Positions 4,628 to 5,082 of a stretch of DNA of 5,082 bases are shown here, piece by piece. The DNA comes from Acidobacteriaceae bacterium (GTDB taxonomy: Bacteria; Acidobacteriota; Terriglobia; Terriglobales; Acidobacteriaceae). The stretch lies in assembly GCA_003140705.1 (NCBI GenBank), contig PLKU01000279.1:258-5339 (forward strand), written 5' to 3'. Numbering within the stretch: position 1 is the first letter of the stretch; each line of letters begins with the position of its first letter. The translations under genes were made by a program, and so were the position numbers. The notes beneath the pieces are model-generated. The model saw only the letters and a list, made by a program, of their open reading frames with translations. It did not search any database and was not told the origin of the DNA.

Positions 4628-4673
4628 TCTCAGCACAAATCGCAACTACTGATCGCTCCGCACCCAACCAAGA

Positions 4674-4716
4674 CTCTCACGCTGGTGACGCATGCGCCGC
4701 CGGCGTGAGAGCCTTT
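4674..4716 (+). terminator. Intrinsic terminator between convergent genes
   Basis: CTCTCACGC (4674-4682) pairs perfectly with GCGTGAGAG (4703-4711), followed by CCTTTT (to 4716). The 20-nt loop contains a CGCATGCG palindrome (4689-4696). It ends TonB-like paralog 2. It also lies just past the 3' end of the - strand gene and may stop that transcript, although the tail on that strand (AGTCTTGGTT) is less T-rich. Confidence 0.8.
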
Positions 4717-4723
4717 TCAGCTC

Positions 4724-5082
4724 TTAACGAATTTCCAACGGATACCGTTCGCGTTGCACGCAATGCTGCGCCACAGCGCGACTCAATGCCACTGCATCCG
4801 CAGGCGTGAACCGCGCAAGTCGCCGCAGAATCGCAAGTTGCGTCCGCAGCAAGTCACCTTCAGCACAGGCCGCCAACACACGCCTGGCCGCTTGCTCCGA
4901 CAGCCCCATCGTCTCGTCCGCCAGCAGTCCCGTCGTATTTGCAGCGAACTGACCCGTTGCCGATTCAGCTGAGCTGCGCCCTGCCCCTGCCAGCTTGCGC
5001 GCACGCAGAAGCGCCGACTCCAGCGCATAAACCTGCATGATGATTTCCGCCAGATCTGCCATGATCTCCTGCTGATCCTGAA
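4724..5082 (-). CDS. Acyl-CoA dehydrogenase, C-terminal fragment (runs off the window)
   Basis: The frame is open from the right edge to TAA at 4724, giving 118 complete codons plus a partial one. An internal ATG at 5062 is not the start: the frame continues upstream without a stop (QDQQEI before MADL), and no Shine-Dalgarno-led start is needed. The sequence is all helical: LAEIIMQVYALESALLRARK, a small Ala/Ser-rich gap, AARRVLAACAEGDLLRTQLA, then ILRRLARFTPADAVALSRAV. I recognise this as the helical C-terminal extension that follows the catalytic part of VLCAD/ACAD9-like acyl-CoA dehydrogenases in beta-oxidation. The FAD- and substrate-binding parts would lie outside the window, so catalytic residues cannot be checked. 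It converges on the TonB-like gene and shares the terminator region between them. Frame and partial status are certain; the family call is from recognition of the motif pattern. Confidence 0.72.
   Translation of the reverse strand, partial: QDQQEIMADLAEIIMQVYALESALLRARKLAGAGRSSAESATGQFAANTTGLLADETMGLSEQAARRVLAACAEGDLLRTQLAILRRLARFTPADAVALSRAVAQHCVQRERYPLEIR

Noticed and set aside
1..5082. CRISPR array, tRNA, rRNA, insertion sequence or prophage signal
   Set aside because: No regularly spaced repeats, cloverleaf, transposase-like frame or terminal inverted repeats with target duplications were seen on either strand.

Overview
The window is a moderately GC-rich bacterial chromosomal segment whose gene content looks like Acidobacteriota (Terriglobales-type). 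This assignment is inferred from gene families, not from a marker gene. The supporting families are an ECF sigma factor followed by a non-zinc anti-sigma-like membrane protein and a small secretin-like exported protein, a Tat-exported PF13668-type ferritin-like protein, stand-alone TonB C-terminal-domain proteins, and an acyl-CoA dehydrogenase with a helical C-terminal extension.

Layout. A hairpin terminator (31-66) closes whatever lies to the left. A good ECF-type promoter (GAAC-N17-CGTC, 90-114) precedes a three-gene + strand operon: an ECF sigma factor with a TTG start (144-680), an anti-sigma-like single-pass membrane protein overlapping it by 8 nt (673-1206), and an exported protein 10 nt downstream (1217-1813). 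After a 308-nt spacer carrying two more copies of the promoter-associated motif CCGRACACCTCRTC comes the Tat-exported ferritin-like protein (2122-3045), with a full set of candidate di-iron ligands. Two paralogous, signal-peptide-bearing TonB_C-only proteins follow (3433-3837 and 4244-4627), separated by 406 nt that hold a terminator and a strong sigma70-like promoter. A terminator (4674-4716) divides them from a convergent - strand gene fragment, the C-terminus of an acyl-CoA dehydrogenase that runs off the right edge (4724-5082).

Working model. The sigma factor probably drives its own operon, held in check by the membrane protein encoded with it. The third gene is an envelope protein of unknown function that may be an input to, or output of, that switch. 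The motif shared between the sigma promoter and the spacer before the ferritin-like gene hints that the exported ferritin-like protein belongs to the same envelope or oxidative stress response, but this link is not proven because the downstream copies lack a correctly spaced -10. The TonB_C-only pair is a tandem duplication with no inner-membrane anchor beyond the signal peptide, so it is unlikely to act as a conventional energy transducer. No mobile element, CRISPR array, tRNA or rRNA was seen.
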